A DNA stretch of 39,808 bases, from contig MNCI01022067.1 in NCBI GenBank assembly GCA_015680685.1, forward strand, positions 624,037 through 663,844. Direction: 5' to 3'. Positions 10,059 to 20,304 of this stretch are shown one piece after another. Under the pieces are notes generated by a model, which was not told the DNA's origin, did no database searches, and saw only the letters and a list, made by a program, of their open reading frames with translations. The translations under genes and the position numbers were made by a program. How positions within the stretch are numbered: position 1 is the first letter of the stretch; each line of letters begins with the position of its first letter. The DNA comes from Gnetum montanum (lineage: Eukaryota > Streptophyta > Gnetopsida > Gnetales > Gnetaceae).

Positions 10059-11741
10059 ATGGCTTCTTCTTGTAAGGTTAACTCAGCTAAGGATAACATA
10101 GAAGATAGTCAGCAACATACACATAACCAAAATCAGCCAAGTCCTAAACAGTATAAGATAGTTTATACTCATCCCGATGAGTATATTCCCAACTTTACTT
10201 TTATACTCCACCAAGACGAACAACTGCGATGGAGAGATTTGCAAGGTAACATCGTGTTACCCCCAGATCGATTAATCTCTCGCATGCTTTTTCGTGCCTT
10301 GGTATAGATTGGCATGTAAGATTATTACGCTGAATACGTTGCGGAAGATTATGACATGAGGGATTATCATCCCACAGATGCCCAACGTATTCGGGATGAA
10401 AGGCAGGAGAGCCAACATTCATTGTTGAAGGGCAAGGTCCCCCATGTCCTTAGTGAAATAGGAGACGAGGAACCCCTCACAATGGGTTTCTTAGAAAACA
10501 ATGTTTCTCCTCCTCATAATAGTGAAGAGGTTAGGCATTAGGGCCTTCGATTAACTGTACATGCTACAGGCTCTGATCCCCGTGAGCACCAACTGTTCAC
10601 AGCAGGAACAACCACTCACAGTAAGGACAGACACTTAGATCGTTCCAACGATTGGGGCCGAAGCAGCCGAAGAGAAGGTAAGAAACATCGCCACGGTGAT
10701 GGATCCCCTTCCTCTTCTCCTTGATCTCACCATTCACACTCTCCTTCCACTTCTGGGCGCAACCATCCTGAGCATTACGGAGAGGGTAAAAGTAAGGAAG
10801 ATGAAAGACCTCGACAGGAAGGTTGAGAGGAGTTAGGACAAGGGCAAGGACGTAGGGAGAGTAGAGAACCACCACGAAGACATCACAGATGCCATGATAG
10901 GGATGATCATGATGAACCCCTACTCGCAACCCAAAGAATGCTAGACATCACAGAGGTAGTTAGGATCCCCACAAGGCATTTAAAGGACAGTAGGATCAAG
11001 CGTTTGGACATAAATAATATCCCACGTTTTGAAGGGGGATACAACGCTTATCCTCAACATCATTTACAGGAATTCCACGATGCTTGTGCCTTACAAAATA
11101 TAGATAATGAGTGGCAGAAGCTTAAGTTGTTCCCAAGGACACTCACCAAAGAAGCAGAGAGTTGGTACCGGTCCTTAGAACCGGAAACCATCAAGAGGTG
11201 GAGTACGATGCTTGAACTGTTCAACAAAAAATATCAAACGTACTCCAGAGTGTCCAATTTACGTAAGCAGATCCAAGGTTGGAAACAAGGTGCTTATGAA
11301 CCCTTGGATGTTGCCATGGCCCATTACTATACACTACTACATCGTTGCCCGGGCCATGGGTACGCTAGGCGGGATCAACTTCGCCACATTGTGGATGGGC
11401 TAAGGAATGAAACGAGAAGAACTCTTGGGACTTACGCCCAAGGGAGACTTTCCCAACTAAGAGCCCATGAAGTTGAAAGTTTGTTGGAACAAGTAGCACA
11501 AGAAGAGGATGAGCTACGTAAGAGGGAAAGTGTGGAAGAATACAACCGCGATCCCTCCCTTCGCAAGAAGGGAGTGAAATTCTGTGATGAGGAGGATGAG
11601 TCACCACTCGAAGAGTTGGTGAATCGGAAAACCTTACCTATCCAAAAGTTAACAACCGAGGTATCGGCTAAGGTAGACCAAATGTGGGATTCCTTAGACT
11701 CAAGAATAGAAATAGTCTTAAAAATCGTAGAAGAGTCTTAA
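10059..11741 (+). pseudogene. gag: Ty3/gypsy gag, broken by in-frame stops
   Basis: One reading frame runs from the ATG at 10059 to the TAA at 11739-11741 (560 codons before the stop) without a frameshift, but with five internal stops: TAG 10305, TAA 10317, TAG 10539, TGA 10722 and TGA 10824. The start lies 124 bases after the primer binding site. The middle is rich in Arg, Ser and His. The C-terminal third (10938 on) is a classic retrotransposon gag domain: IPRFEGGYNAYPQHHLQEF, then LKLFPRTLTKEAESWYRSL and a coiled-coil-like Gln/Glu stretch near 11440-11540. Gag would form the particle that packages element RNA. No CCHC knuckle is seen; sequence beyond 11742 switches to antisense pol, so the C-terminus may be truncated. 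Confidence 0.9.
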
Positions 11742-11742
11742 A

Positions 11743-12580
11743 TTTGGTTATAGCCATTATAACCATTCATAAGGTTATAATAGCAATGCCCGGATATAGT
11801 GTCCAATACTTGATTCAAAAATGACAATAGAAAGTAATCTTTGAATGTTGCCATATTAAACAACTAGAAGTTGATGCAGACCTGTGACTTACCACCTTTC
11901 TTTGGCATAATTATGAGAGGCTAACCCACTCACTATCTGCAATGGGATAGATAAACCTTGCCTTGAGGAGTTGTTCAATTTTCTCTTTGATGAGTTGCTT
12001 CAATTTGGGGTTTAGTCACTACTGTGGTTGCCTCTTACCACCTTTCTTTGGCATAATTATGAGAGGCTAACCCACTCACTATCTACAATGGGATAGATAA
12101 ACCTTTCCTTGAGGAGTTGTTCAATTTCCTGTTTGATGAGTTGCTTCAATTTGGGGTTTAGTCACTACTGTGGTTGCCTCTTTGGCTTCATGGCTAGATT
12201 AGTGTAGATACAATTCTAGCATATCCTAGGATCAATCCTTGTGAGTTCAAGATATGACTAAGTAAAGGCTATTAGCCATTTGTTGACCATCCTCAACAAC
12301 ATTTTTTTTTATTCAAGAGCAAGATTAGCATTGATTATTACTGGCTTGCCATTTTTCAAAAATGCATACTTTATGCCGATGGGTAGAGTTTTCAACTCTA
12401 AGGGCTATTTTTTAAAATTTTTAGGGATTTCCAACTCTTCCCAATAGGTATCATCATTTGCATCATTAAAGAGTTGGTAATGAACTTGCTCTAACTTATC
12501 CATGCCTTCAGCATAGGAACATGTTAGGCTCTTAGTAGGTTCCATGCAAAGTGTGTTGCTTCCAAGATTAGGTATTAACC
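11743..12580 (-). pseudogene. Ty3/gypsy reverse transcriptase, N-terminal part, decayed
   Basis: Minus-strand translation shows the segment before the reverse transcriptase (LELKTLPIGIKYAFL, PVIINANLALE), then the domain start KQLIKQEIEQLLKERFIYP, VDSEWVS, and further on KATFKDYFLLSFLNQVLDT and GYNQI. This is the finger region of a Tat/Athila-type Ty3/gypsy enzyme. It stops at GYNQI, before the catalytic YxDD, where the plus-strand gag begins. It is broken by stops, a frameshift near WVS, and a 146-bp tandem duplication (11889-12180). Confidence 0.85.
11889..12180 (-). repeat. 146-bp tandem duplication inside the reverse transcriptase relic
   Basis: Bases 11889-12034 and 12035-12180 are near-identical head-to-tail copies differing at a few positions. 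The unit covers the start of the reverse transcriptase domain (IEQLLKERFIYP to the WVS region), so the duplication is secondary and disrupts the domain. Confidence 0.9.
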
Positions 12581-12779
12581 ACTAGGTGTCCTCCTATTTT
12601 GTAGCTACTGCATATAGGCACTTTTGGATTTTAGACTCATCTGCACATTGTCTACATGCTTTGATGGATGTGCTCTTGACAGATCAAAGTTTCTGCACAC
12701 AACTACACCTAATATCATTGTATGCAATGCATGGAACTCTCTTCTTCTCTATCTTTTCAAATTCATTCTTCTTGGAAAT

Positions 12780-13110
12780 TTTTAAGGAGAGATCTCTAAT
12801 GCCCATTCACGCATCAATAGTGCTTAACCATGCCCTTCCCATAATGATTAGGAAGTCTCCCTTGTAGTTGTCAACCTTGATCACCAGAAAATTAACAGGA
12901 TAGGACCATCCAAAGACAGTGGTCACAATGTCCTTCATAAGTCCCAAAGGAACAATGATTGATTGATCTACAAATTTTAGATAGATATTGCTCTTCTTGA
13001 GAGGTGGTAGATTCTAGGCTTTATACATGTCATGGAAAATTAAATTGACATTGGATCCTGAATCAAGAAGAGCCTTGCATGACTCATGTCCAATGATCTA
13101 CAAGTAGTTA
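12780..13110 (-). pseudogene. Ty3/gypsy aspartic protease, decayed
   Basis: Minus-strand frames give ESCKALLDSGSNVNLIFHDM with the catalytic Asp of the DSG triplet at 13062-13064, and further on FLIIMGRAWLSTIDA, the usual C-terminal protease signature (IMGRPWLATIDA-like) of Tat/Athila elements. It would cleave the Gag-Pol polyprotein. It lies between a gag tail (higher coordinates) and the reverse transcriptase (lower coordinates), the standard gag-protease-RT order on the minus strand. Stop codons are present. Confidence 0.85.
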
Positions 13111-13339
13111 AGAGGACTTCCAAGGTTAGATCTTTTCCTGAGAAGGTTTCCAACCTTGATCCAATTAGATATAACATGGGTTAACATGATAATGCAGATC
13201 TTAGTAGGTGTTTGGTTTGAAAGAATTTGATGTAGAGGATGATGGAGAGATAAGGTGACTACCCGCATCAGTCTGTGAGGAATTTGGAGGACTATTGAAT
13301 TGGAAGAATGATCATTTTTAAGATTTGGATTCCAAACCA

Positions 13340-13611
13340 CTCAGCTGGAAATCCAACTATAAGTTAACAACCCTAGTAATGTTACGTTGTTACGGCTGTG
13401 GTGGAATTTTTCCTTACATAGATGGAGTAGGAGGTAAGTAGGTTGTGGTTGGAGGAGCATGTGCTAAAGGATGAGAAGGATGATAGGGAAATGAGTTTTT
13501 TGATACTCTAGATGGTAGTAGTGATGCTAAAAAGAAGCATGACTAGAAGAATCACATGGAGACATTGGTTGCTAAACATAGTACCCATATGGATTTGGCT
13601 GTCTATAAGGG
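13340..13611 (-). pseudogene. Probable gag C-terminal fragment
   Basis: A minus-strand stretch with Pro/Tyr/His-rich pieces such as AHAPPTTTYLPPTPSM, directly upstream of the protease relic in minus-strand order. Position and composition suit the low-complexity tail of gag. It ends at the border of LTR E. No domain is recognisable, so this is inferred from position. Confidence 0.4.
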
Positions 13612-14412
13612 TGATGAGCGGCAAGGTACCCCTATGCTCAACCATACGAATATGAGCATGTACACGCGATCTAGTCAAACTCCATGGATGGACTAGTTGT
13701 GGCACCTAGATAGTTATACATTAATCACAGTTCACTGTCTTCCCACCTGGACTAGTAGTAGCTTTGTCATGTATGGTTTAGTCTAGAGTGAGGCATATGA
13801 TGTTGTCCTAATTCTATGATACTCTTGATGACAAAAAAGATAAATTGATTAAACTAATAATAGAAGCAAAACCTAAATTAGCCTATGGCGATTGTATCTG
13901 TCCTTAACCGTTCGTACACGTCTTGGACTTCATGAGATTATTGCTAGGCATGCCAAGTATTCACACTTAAATGCTCATAATTAAGGCATACAAATTTCAC
14001 TTAATGACAAGAAAAGTAAATAATAATAAATCAAACTATTAACTAAAGAAGACATTAAATAATTAAAACAAAAAAAATTAATTTAAGTAAATGCTGCAAT
14101 GATGAAAGTAATCTCGATCTTTATTGCTGATCATGCACATGTCCAAGTATGTCACACTTGAACAAAGGTGCCGTGTAATTACAAATGTCACACTGTAGGC
14201 ATGCATTGGGAATAACTAGCTTGAAAGAAAGAAACTAAAAGCTAAAAACTAAATTGCTAAAAGAACTTAACTTCCCAAAAACTTGTCAATTGTGTGCCTA
14301 AGTGCTGTATTTATAGGCTAACACAGGAATCATGATATCGCGTATACGATATCATATCTAGGTTGTGATATCACATACCCGACATCGGGGCCTAGCAAAC
14401 TATGATTTATCA
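13612..14412 (-). mobile_element. LTR E (Ty3/gypsy, minus strand)
   Basis: An 801-bp LTR on the minus strand, from TGATAA (14412) to TCATCA (13612). It has TATAAATA at about 14307-14314 and AATAAA near 14136-14141 (both minus). The 5' part holds GATATCGCGTATACGATATC near 14336, an imperfect palindrome of the type seen in LTRs B and C. No primer binding site lies next to its 3' end, so it is a 3' LTR. A polypurine tract and about 140 bases of 3' internal region lie upstream. The flanking AAGGG (13607-13611) has no partner that I could find. Confidence 0.85.
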
Positions 14413-14427
14413 TATCCCCATAACTAA
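14413..14427 (-). promoter_or_regulatory. Polypurine tract of copy E
   Basis: On the minus strand, TTTAGTTATGGGGATA abuts the LTR start at 14412, matching copies A, B and C. Confidence 0.6.
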
Positions 14428-14570
14428 ATAGAAACTTTTCCTTGAGTTAAACAATGAGAAACAAGCTCCTTACAAAAACTTATGAAGGTATGGGATTATT
14501 AAATACTATTGACTAACTATGTCGCAGTATGGAAAACACAAAACTTGGACATAAAACACAAAATACAAAA
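14428..14570 (-). mobile_element. Remnant of the Ty3/gypsy 3' internal region (copy E)
   Basis: On the minus strand this matches the last part of the 3' internal region (compare 38170-38230): the counterparts of the GAGTT...CTTACAAAA...GGTATGG order are kept up to about 14500. Beyond that the match ends. Confidence 0.55.
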
Positions 14571-14682
14571 TGTTTGAACTCATGTGGTTCCTAGAGGTGG
14601 TGGCTCCTCCATGGGTGCTTTCCATTTGTGCTTTGAACTTGGACATATCACGTATCGCGGTGAACAAAATTGCGACTCATCA
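14571..14682 (-). mobile_element. Possible truncated LTR start next to the pararetrovirus array
   Basis: Minus-strand sequence beginning at 14682 reads TGATGAGTCGC and continues with CACCGCGATACGTGATAT, like the palindromic first 50 bases of LTRs B and C. The match ends near 14640. It may be the 5' LTR remnant of the element whose 3' LTR is E. Confidence 0.4.
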
Positions 14683-15264
14683 ATCTCTATGAACACTAAT
14701 GTTTCTGTAAGTGTTGTTTGGTTTATGAATATAGATATGTTAATAGATGAAGGATAGACTATGCGTTCAACTAGGAAAATTTGACCTTGTAGAGCAAATG
14801 AGCTCTCTATGCCTGTTCTAGAACAAATTGGTTGCAAAACTTAGCATTCTTCAGCAAGGGAAGGTTTTGTTAATGTAAATAAAACTCTCTCTCCGTATTG
14901 TGCTATTATCCAAAAAGTCTATACAGCCTATGATGAGAGATGTACGCCTGACAAAATTCCTCCTCATGTGAAGTTAATGTCTTATGTAAAGATTTGCCTT
15001 CTGAATTTTGAAAACCTTTATCCTTCACAATCCTTGCTATGGCCATATTTCCAACTTGATGAATATGATATGTATAAAATTAAATTCAATCCTACAAGTT
15101 TCCCTGAAACAGAATCCACAGGCTTTTGGTCTTAGTGGGCTTAGTTTAGCCATTCTTCTATTCATATTCTAGCAGGATATCCTAGAAATCTCTACCATCG
15201 TCTCACAAAATACCATGGAAATTTTTTGTTCTATGATAATGCATAATTTAGAGGTTGGCATTCG
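14683..15264 (+). pseudogene. Pararetrovirus copy P1: 3' part of the polyprotein region, decayed
   Basis: Plus-strand sequence closely similar to 24818-25400 of copy P2 (for example ATGAGCTCTCTATGCCTGTTCTAGAACAAAT in both). It covers only the region downstream of RNase H and breaks off at 15264, where the 3' end of copy M begins in the opposite direction. Stops occur in every frame. It is a relic of an endogenous caulimovirid-like element; no function is expected. Confidence 0.75.
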
Positions 15265-15610
15265 AAAGACACTTCTTATTGCAATCAAAGGAACATTACA
15301 ACAAAGACCTTAGAGACACTTGAAGTAGGAATGCTTTGAAGGAGCTATGTTCTTCGCTTCAGATCTCTTAACTTCAATGCCTCTAAGGGTGCTAAACACT
15401 TTTATTTATAGAAGAAGTAAGACTTCTCAATACTTTTTAGTGTGCGATGACTCATCTCACACTTATAGAAAATAAGAGCGAATATATTTGCTACAAAAAC
15501 AAGCACTACCTATAGTACACATCATTATTACAAGCACTAGCTACAGTGCACACCATTATCTTTTAATTATGGTGTATTTTCAGGGGTGACATCATCATCA
15601 TCATTATGGG
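15265..15610 (-). promoter_or_regulatory. Copy M 3' intergenic region, unit 2 (promoter and poly(A)-like)
   Basis: Homologous to 25791-26100 of P2. On the minus strand it holds an AP-1/GCN4-like TGAGTCA (15448-15454), a TATA box TATAAATA (15403-15410), and AATAAG in the place of the AATAAA signal (near 15280). In caulimovirids such a region drives and terminates the pregenomic RNA. Unit 1 next to it is a tandem copy (336-bp offset). Confidence 0.6.
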
Positions 15611-15960
15611 ATTATTGTAATCAAAGGGACTTTACAACAAAGACCTTAAGGATACTTGAAGCAGGAATGCTTTGAAAGAGCTATGCACTTCGCTTCAAAT
15701 CTCTCTACTTTGATGCCTCTAAGGGTGCTACACATTTTTATTTACAGGAGAAGTAAGACTTCTCGATACTTCTTAGTGCATGATAACTCATATTGCACTT
15801 ACAATAGAGAAGAGCAAATATGTTTGCTACAGAAACAAGCACTACCTACAATACACACCATTATTACAAGCACTATCTATAGTGCACACCATTATCTTTT
15901 AATTATGGTGTATTGTCAAGGGCAGCATCATCATCATCATTGTGGGAGGAGGATGTGTCA
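15611..15960 (-). promoter_or_regulatory. Copy M 3' intergenic region, unit 1 (decayed)
   Basis: A second copy of the intergenic unit in the same orientation, 336 bp from unit 2. Its TATA box is degraded (TGTAAATAAA on the minus strand, near 15736-15746), its TGAGTCA is changed to TGAGTTA (about 15785), and its poly(A) signal is AATAAT. The coding tail with an Asp run (the GAT repeat that appears as ATC/CAT triplets on the plus strand near 15925-15942) ends just upstream. Confidence 0.55.
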
Positions 15961-16900
15961 AATAAAGAGAAAGTGTTATAAGCCTTAATGCCTGCCAGAT
16001 ACAAAGTCTTCTCATATCCTGTAGAGATCTTAGTTGTAAAGCTCTAATGTACTGGGAACCTACTGATGCTACTGGTAATGTGTCTGGATGTTATAAGCAT
16101 TAGTTGTGTAGATATCTTGATAGAAAACATGTCCCCAAGAGTTCATCTAGTCAATTCTTTTTGAGAAACAAGACACCAAGAAATAGATAGGTGTGGCAAA
16201 CTGGTACAGAATACTAGGAACCTACTGATGCTGCTGGCAATGTGTTTGGATGTCATAGGATAACTTCATAGAAAGCATGCCCCCAAGAGCTCATCTAGTT
16301 AATTCTTTTTGAGAAAAAAGACATTAACAAATGGACAGGTGTGATAGACTAGTACAGGAAATGCCAACCTTTGGATTATGCATTACCATAGAACAAAAAA
16401 TCATCAAGGTGTTCTGTGAGATGGAAATAGAGATTTTTAGGATATCTTATGGGACTATGAACAAGGGAATGGCCAAATCGAGCCCACCAAGACCAAAAGG
16501 TTGTGAAGTCTATATCAAGAAAATCAGTAAGGTTGAATTAGGTTTTATACGTATGATACTCATCATGTTGGAAATAGGGCTAGAGCAGAGATTGCGAAGG
16601 ATATAGATTTTTAAAATCAAGAAGGTCAATCTCTACATAAGTGATTAATTTTACATGAAGAGGAATTTTATCAAGAGTACATCTCTCATCATAGGCTGTA
16701 TAAACTTTTAGGATTATTAAATAATAAAGAGAGTGTTTTATTTATATCAACAAAACCTTCCCATGCTGAAGCCTGTTGAGTTCTACAAATGATTTGTTCT
16801 AGGATAGGTAATGAGAGTTCATTAGCTTTGCAAGGACAAATTGGCCTAGTTGATCACATAGTCCACCTTTTATCTATTAACATATCTATATACACCAAGC
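15961..16900 (-). pseudogene. Copy M region downstream of RNase H, decayed
   Basis: Minus-strand counterpart of 24815-25790 in P2, recognised by shared text such as GCCTTTTGGTCTTGGTGGGC-like segments (minus strand near 16500). It would encode a domain or separate protein after RNase H. No known domain is evident; one conserved piece has a Trp-Trp pair. It holds many stops and the duplication at 16035-16345. Confidence 0.6.
16035..16345 (-). repeat. About 162-bp tandem duplication in copy M coding tail
   Basis: CCTACTGATGCT at 16059 and 16221 marks two similar head-to-tail units of about 162 bp. The unit covers part of the region downstream of RNase H. P2 seems to have one unit, partly hidden by the N gap. 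Confidence 0.7.
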
Positions 16901-17278
16901 AAACAACACTTGAACAACCATTAGTGCTCAGAGAAATTAAACTCTCTAATTAGATAATTTGCTAAACTATTATGCTTACCATCTATAAATTGAGTTTCAA
17001 ATTCAAAATTAGTGAGAAATATTGCCCATCGTATTAATCTAGTATGGGCTACTTATTTAAGGATTTCACACTAACGTATTTTTCAAAATGCTTCAAATCA
17101 CATCGGATTATGAATTTTTCTCTTGCAGAAAAAGTCTAAATTTTTCTAAACCTTTTATGATAGCTAGTAACTCCTTGTGAGTACTATGGTAATTAAGTTG
17201 GTTTAGAGAAAACTTACTAGAAGCGTATCTGCAGATATGTATAACTCCATCTAAATCTTCTTTTAAAGTTGCACCCTA
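16900..17278 (-). pseudogene. Copy M RNase H region, continuing after a stop
   Basis: After the TAG at 17276-17278 the same frame continues with DLDGVIHICRYAS and LNQLNYHSTHKELLAII, typical of the RNase H domain of caulimovirids and Ty3/gypsy elements (the enzyme degrades RNA in RNA-DNA hybrids). Homologous to 24470-24655 of P2. Broken. Confidence 0.7.
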
Positions 17279-18247
17279 AAACTCATGTGAGACGTCTATT
17301 TCTAAAAGTAGCATACCTGTGGTAGGCAGATGAAGTTGAGAAAGATCTATACAATGTTCTTTAATTTTCTTCACAATCTTGGTGTGTTCTGAAGTCCATG
17401 CCTTAAGATTCTGACTTAATTTTTCATTAAGTAATTTCCTATCCTTTACAAAATCTTTATAGAAACCAAAAATATAATTAATACATCCTAGAAACCATTG
17501 CAATTGAGTTTTATCTATGATTTTTTCAGGAAAATTCTTAATGGACTCTATGATGTAATTTTGTAAGGAAATTTTACCTTGCATGATTTTTAAATTTAAG
17601 AAATTTATTATTGCTTGGGTTATTATCATTTTGGTTGGTGATAACACTAAACCATGTTTGTCTACAAGATCATGGAAAATCTGTAGATGCTCAAGATGCT
17701 CTTTGACATTTTTGCTCATTATTAGTATATCATCAATATAAACCATTATAAAAGAATAACTATAAAAAATATGATCCATGCATTGTTGAAAAATAGATGG
17801 AGTTGTCTTTATTCCAAAGGGTAACACTGTTCATTCGTATAGACCTCCTAGAACAGTGAAAGTGGTTTTCCATCGGTCTTCTGGATAAACTTGGATCTGC
17901 CAAAAACTTGACTTGAGGTCAAACTTGGAATAGACATGCATATGCAAGAGTCTTTGGAAAAGATCATCCTTATTAGGGATTAAATGTTGAACTGGTATAA
18001 GCAAGTCGTTTAAAGGTTTATAATTAACTACTAACCTCTTTTTATCTCTTACTAATTCAACTCTTTTATTTACATAAAAGACTGCACAAGCAAACATACT
18101 TGTACTGTGTTGAATTAAACATTTATCTAGAAGTTGCTTAATTTCATCTTCACATTCTTTTTTCAAAGAAGGAGACATGCCTATATGATGTGCTTTTGCT
18201 TTAGGCTTAATATTGTCTTTGAGATCTATGTGACACCAGTGCTTCAT
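17276..18247 (-). pseudogene. Copy M pararetroviral reverse transcriptase, one internal stop
   Basis: A single frame of about 324 codons with one TGA at 17828-17830. The first part (18247-17831) carries the polyprotein-cleaved domain start and the palm motif YSKFDLKSSFWQI; the second (17827-17276) carries LPFGIKTTPSIFQQCMD and the catalytic YIDDIL (near 17730-17740), then LLLEIDVSHEF with the first Asp of RNase H. This enzyme copies pregenomic RNA to DNA. Features such as YIDDILI and the FQQCMD segment fit Caulimoviridae better than Ty3/gypsy. The catalytic Asp pair is present, but the stop makes the copy non-functional. P2 at 23576-24655 is the inverted partner. Confidence 0.85.
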
Positions 18248-18636
18248 TTTATATTGAAAGCATGTTAGATCATCACTTGCTAAGGCTAATAATTTATTTT
18301 TTATCCCTTGGAATTGATCATCAAGTTTGTGGACTTGATTTACAATCCATGGATTATTCCTTATTTTTATGTGTGCATCTAATGGAAATCATTATCTATA
18401 TGTATCTACTCAAAGAAACTTTTGGTAATTTAAAATTACATAACTAGAGTTTATTGTATAGGGTTCTAATTGTTGTAGGTTATCTATACCAAATAATAAA
18501 TCATAAGATGGTATATCAAATTGAAATACAATTATGAAAAATACCTTACCTTGGGGAGATAAGATTAGGATTTGTACTTGTTGATCTATTGCTTTTTCTG
18601 GGTGTTGAAGGTGATGAAAGTCCTAGTTTTTGATTC

Positions 18637-18858
18637 TCAAAAATGTCTTGGTATTACATTTGGTCTTGTAAGAGAAATTTCTACTCCACTATCAATTAGA
18701 ACATCTACTGGATACAGTTGAAAAGAAGGATACTTAATATAAAAGATATAAATAGGTAAAGATGTTTTTACTTGTATATTTTTGTTGACCAGCTGTATTG
18801 TTGAAACAACTTTTGTTTTTTCTTCATATTGTTGCCATTGTTCACTAGTTTCTTCCAC
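18637..18858 (-). pseudogene. Copy M aspartic protease region
   Basis: A 73-codon open piece with LIDSGVEISL; the DSG triplet (residues 56-58) is the active site of a retropepsin-type protease. It lies between the capsid region and the reverse transcriptase, the normal caulimovirid order. The rest of the domain is broken by stops. In P2 the same site reads NSE, so the catalytic Asp is lost there. Confidence 0.65.
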
Positions 18859-18859
18859 T

Positions 18860-19574
18860 TGTAATTGTTCTAGCTCATGTGTGGCCCACTAGATGAATGT
18901 ATGTAGTTGCTTCATCCTATGTTGTCTTCAAACCAATTTTTCTATATTAGGATGTCTAGGAGATTGTTGGGGTTTATACGAGCTAGTGGGTTCTACTTCT
19001 GATGGGTTCTGAATTAGAAGTCTTTACCAATTATTCTAATTTTTATAGTTCTTCATTAGAGGTTTTAAGTGGTTAAGCATCTAGAAAGATATTTTGTAGT
19101 TGTAATTTTTTTCTATGCCACTTTAATTCTTTCTTTTTCTGTTGTATATCTCTTTGAATAGCTAGGTATTTGTGGATATTGTCAATTGGTACTTTTTTCA
19201 ATTTCTTCTTTAATTTACCTAACTGATTTTTCATTTCTATGTACATAGGATCATCTTCAAGATTTGCCTATTATCGTGTTGACCTATGGAGTTTTCGAGA
19301 CCTATGGGACTTGATGAAGATGTGCAATTCATGTTGTTATAATAAACTATATTAGAATCATCAGAATCAGTAGCATACTCCCTCCCCTTTTGTAGAAAAA
19401 AGAAGGTTCTAGATCTAAGACATACTCAGGATCTATATTGATAAGGCCATCAATATAGTCGTCAAAGAAATGAAGAAAAATAACACCTTGGTGAAAGGGA
19501 ATATCTTCATCATCAATAAACTCATAATATTGCTTAAACAAATTATGATTTAGAATGAATTTTACTTTCATCAA
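18860..19574 (-). pseudogene. Copy M capsid C-terminal and linker region
   Basis: The minus strand holds an acidic segment (19347-19574: FIDDEDIPF and similar) followed by Glu/Lys-rich text with stops. P2 shares this part from about 22285 on. The acidic stretch followed downstream by the protease suits the linker between capsid and protease. Confidence 0.5.
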
Positions 19575-19589
19575 ATAATGCTGTTTACG

Positions 19590-19650
19590 AGGGCAATTAC
19601 AAGAAAAGTGAGGTCCTTTACATAAAAAATATTTGATATCCTTATGCTAA
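19590..19650 (-). pseudogene. Copy M degenerate CCHC-type zinc knuckle
   Basis: Minus-strand frame reads FLCKGPHFSCNCPRK just after a Lys/Arg/Ser-rich stretch. It resembles the CX2CX4HX4C knuckle of pararetroviral capsids, but the spacing between the second Cys and the His is one residue short and the first Cys is not in place. It would bind pregenomic RNA in an intact virus. Confidence 0.5.
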
Positions 19651-19872
19651 GCTTTATGTGTATGTCTTCTGAACATACCTTTGAAACGTTGAGTGGGTTG
19701 TGATCGAGAAGATTTACGTTTCCATTGTTATTGAGGTCTTTTGAACTTACAACAAGGCTTTTTGGATTGGCAAAAAAAAAAAAAATGACTTTATATACTT
19801 ATCTTTTGAACATAACTCTAAACATAAGGATTTACCTAATTTACTATTTAATTCTTTAATTTGACATTTTGC

Positions 19873-20304
19873 CTACTGGTCATAACATATATCCCTATTG
19901 ATATTTGTAATAAATTGGTAGATGACAGCAAAACTCATTTGAGCAAGAACTAAATTTCTACATTTTAGTTCTGCTAAATATTTGTTACAAAAAGGTTGAA
20001 GAAGATAATCTATAATGTGTTTTTTTGCACCTACTTCATGTGTAAATTTTCCACAATAATATAATTGTTCCATTTCATCTAAAAATTTATGGAGGTCTTG
20101 AATACGACATAGACAAGCTTTATAATACCTATCTTGATACACATTATTTTGAATTTCTTTATCTCCAATAAATTCCTTAATAATTGCATTAAGAAATAAA
20201 AATACTGGAGCATTGGTCAATTTTCTTTTGATATTATTTGAAATATGATTCCACCATCTACATAAGATACCTCGAAAGTTATATGTAGCATTCCAGGTAG
20301 CCAT
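19873..20304 (-). pseudogene. Copy M capsid-like region
   Basis: The longest uninterrupted piece upstream of the knuckle (143 codons). It includes FRGILCRWWNHISN and FLNAIIKEFIGD, then HKFLDEMEQLYYCGKF and QPFCNKYLAELKCRN. The Trp-Trp motif followed by an IIKEFIGD segment resembles the capsid domain of badnavirus-like caulimovirids. It has no counterpart in P2, which starts further downstream. Assignment is by motif and position. Confidence 0.6.

Noticed and set aside
10201-11607. Minus-strand ORFs at 10201-10422, 10597-10929 and 11365-11607
   Set aside because: They are antisense shadows of the gag frame.
15656-15988. Plus-strand ORF of 110 codons with a His run (HHHHH)
   Set aside because: It is the shadow of the minus-strand Asp codon run and intergenic region of copy M; no domain and no conservation as a protein.
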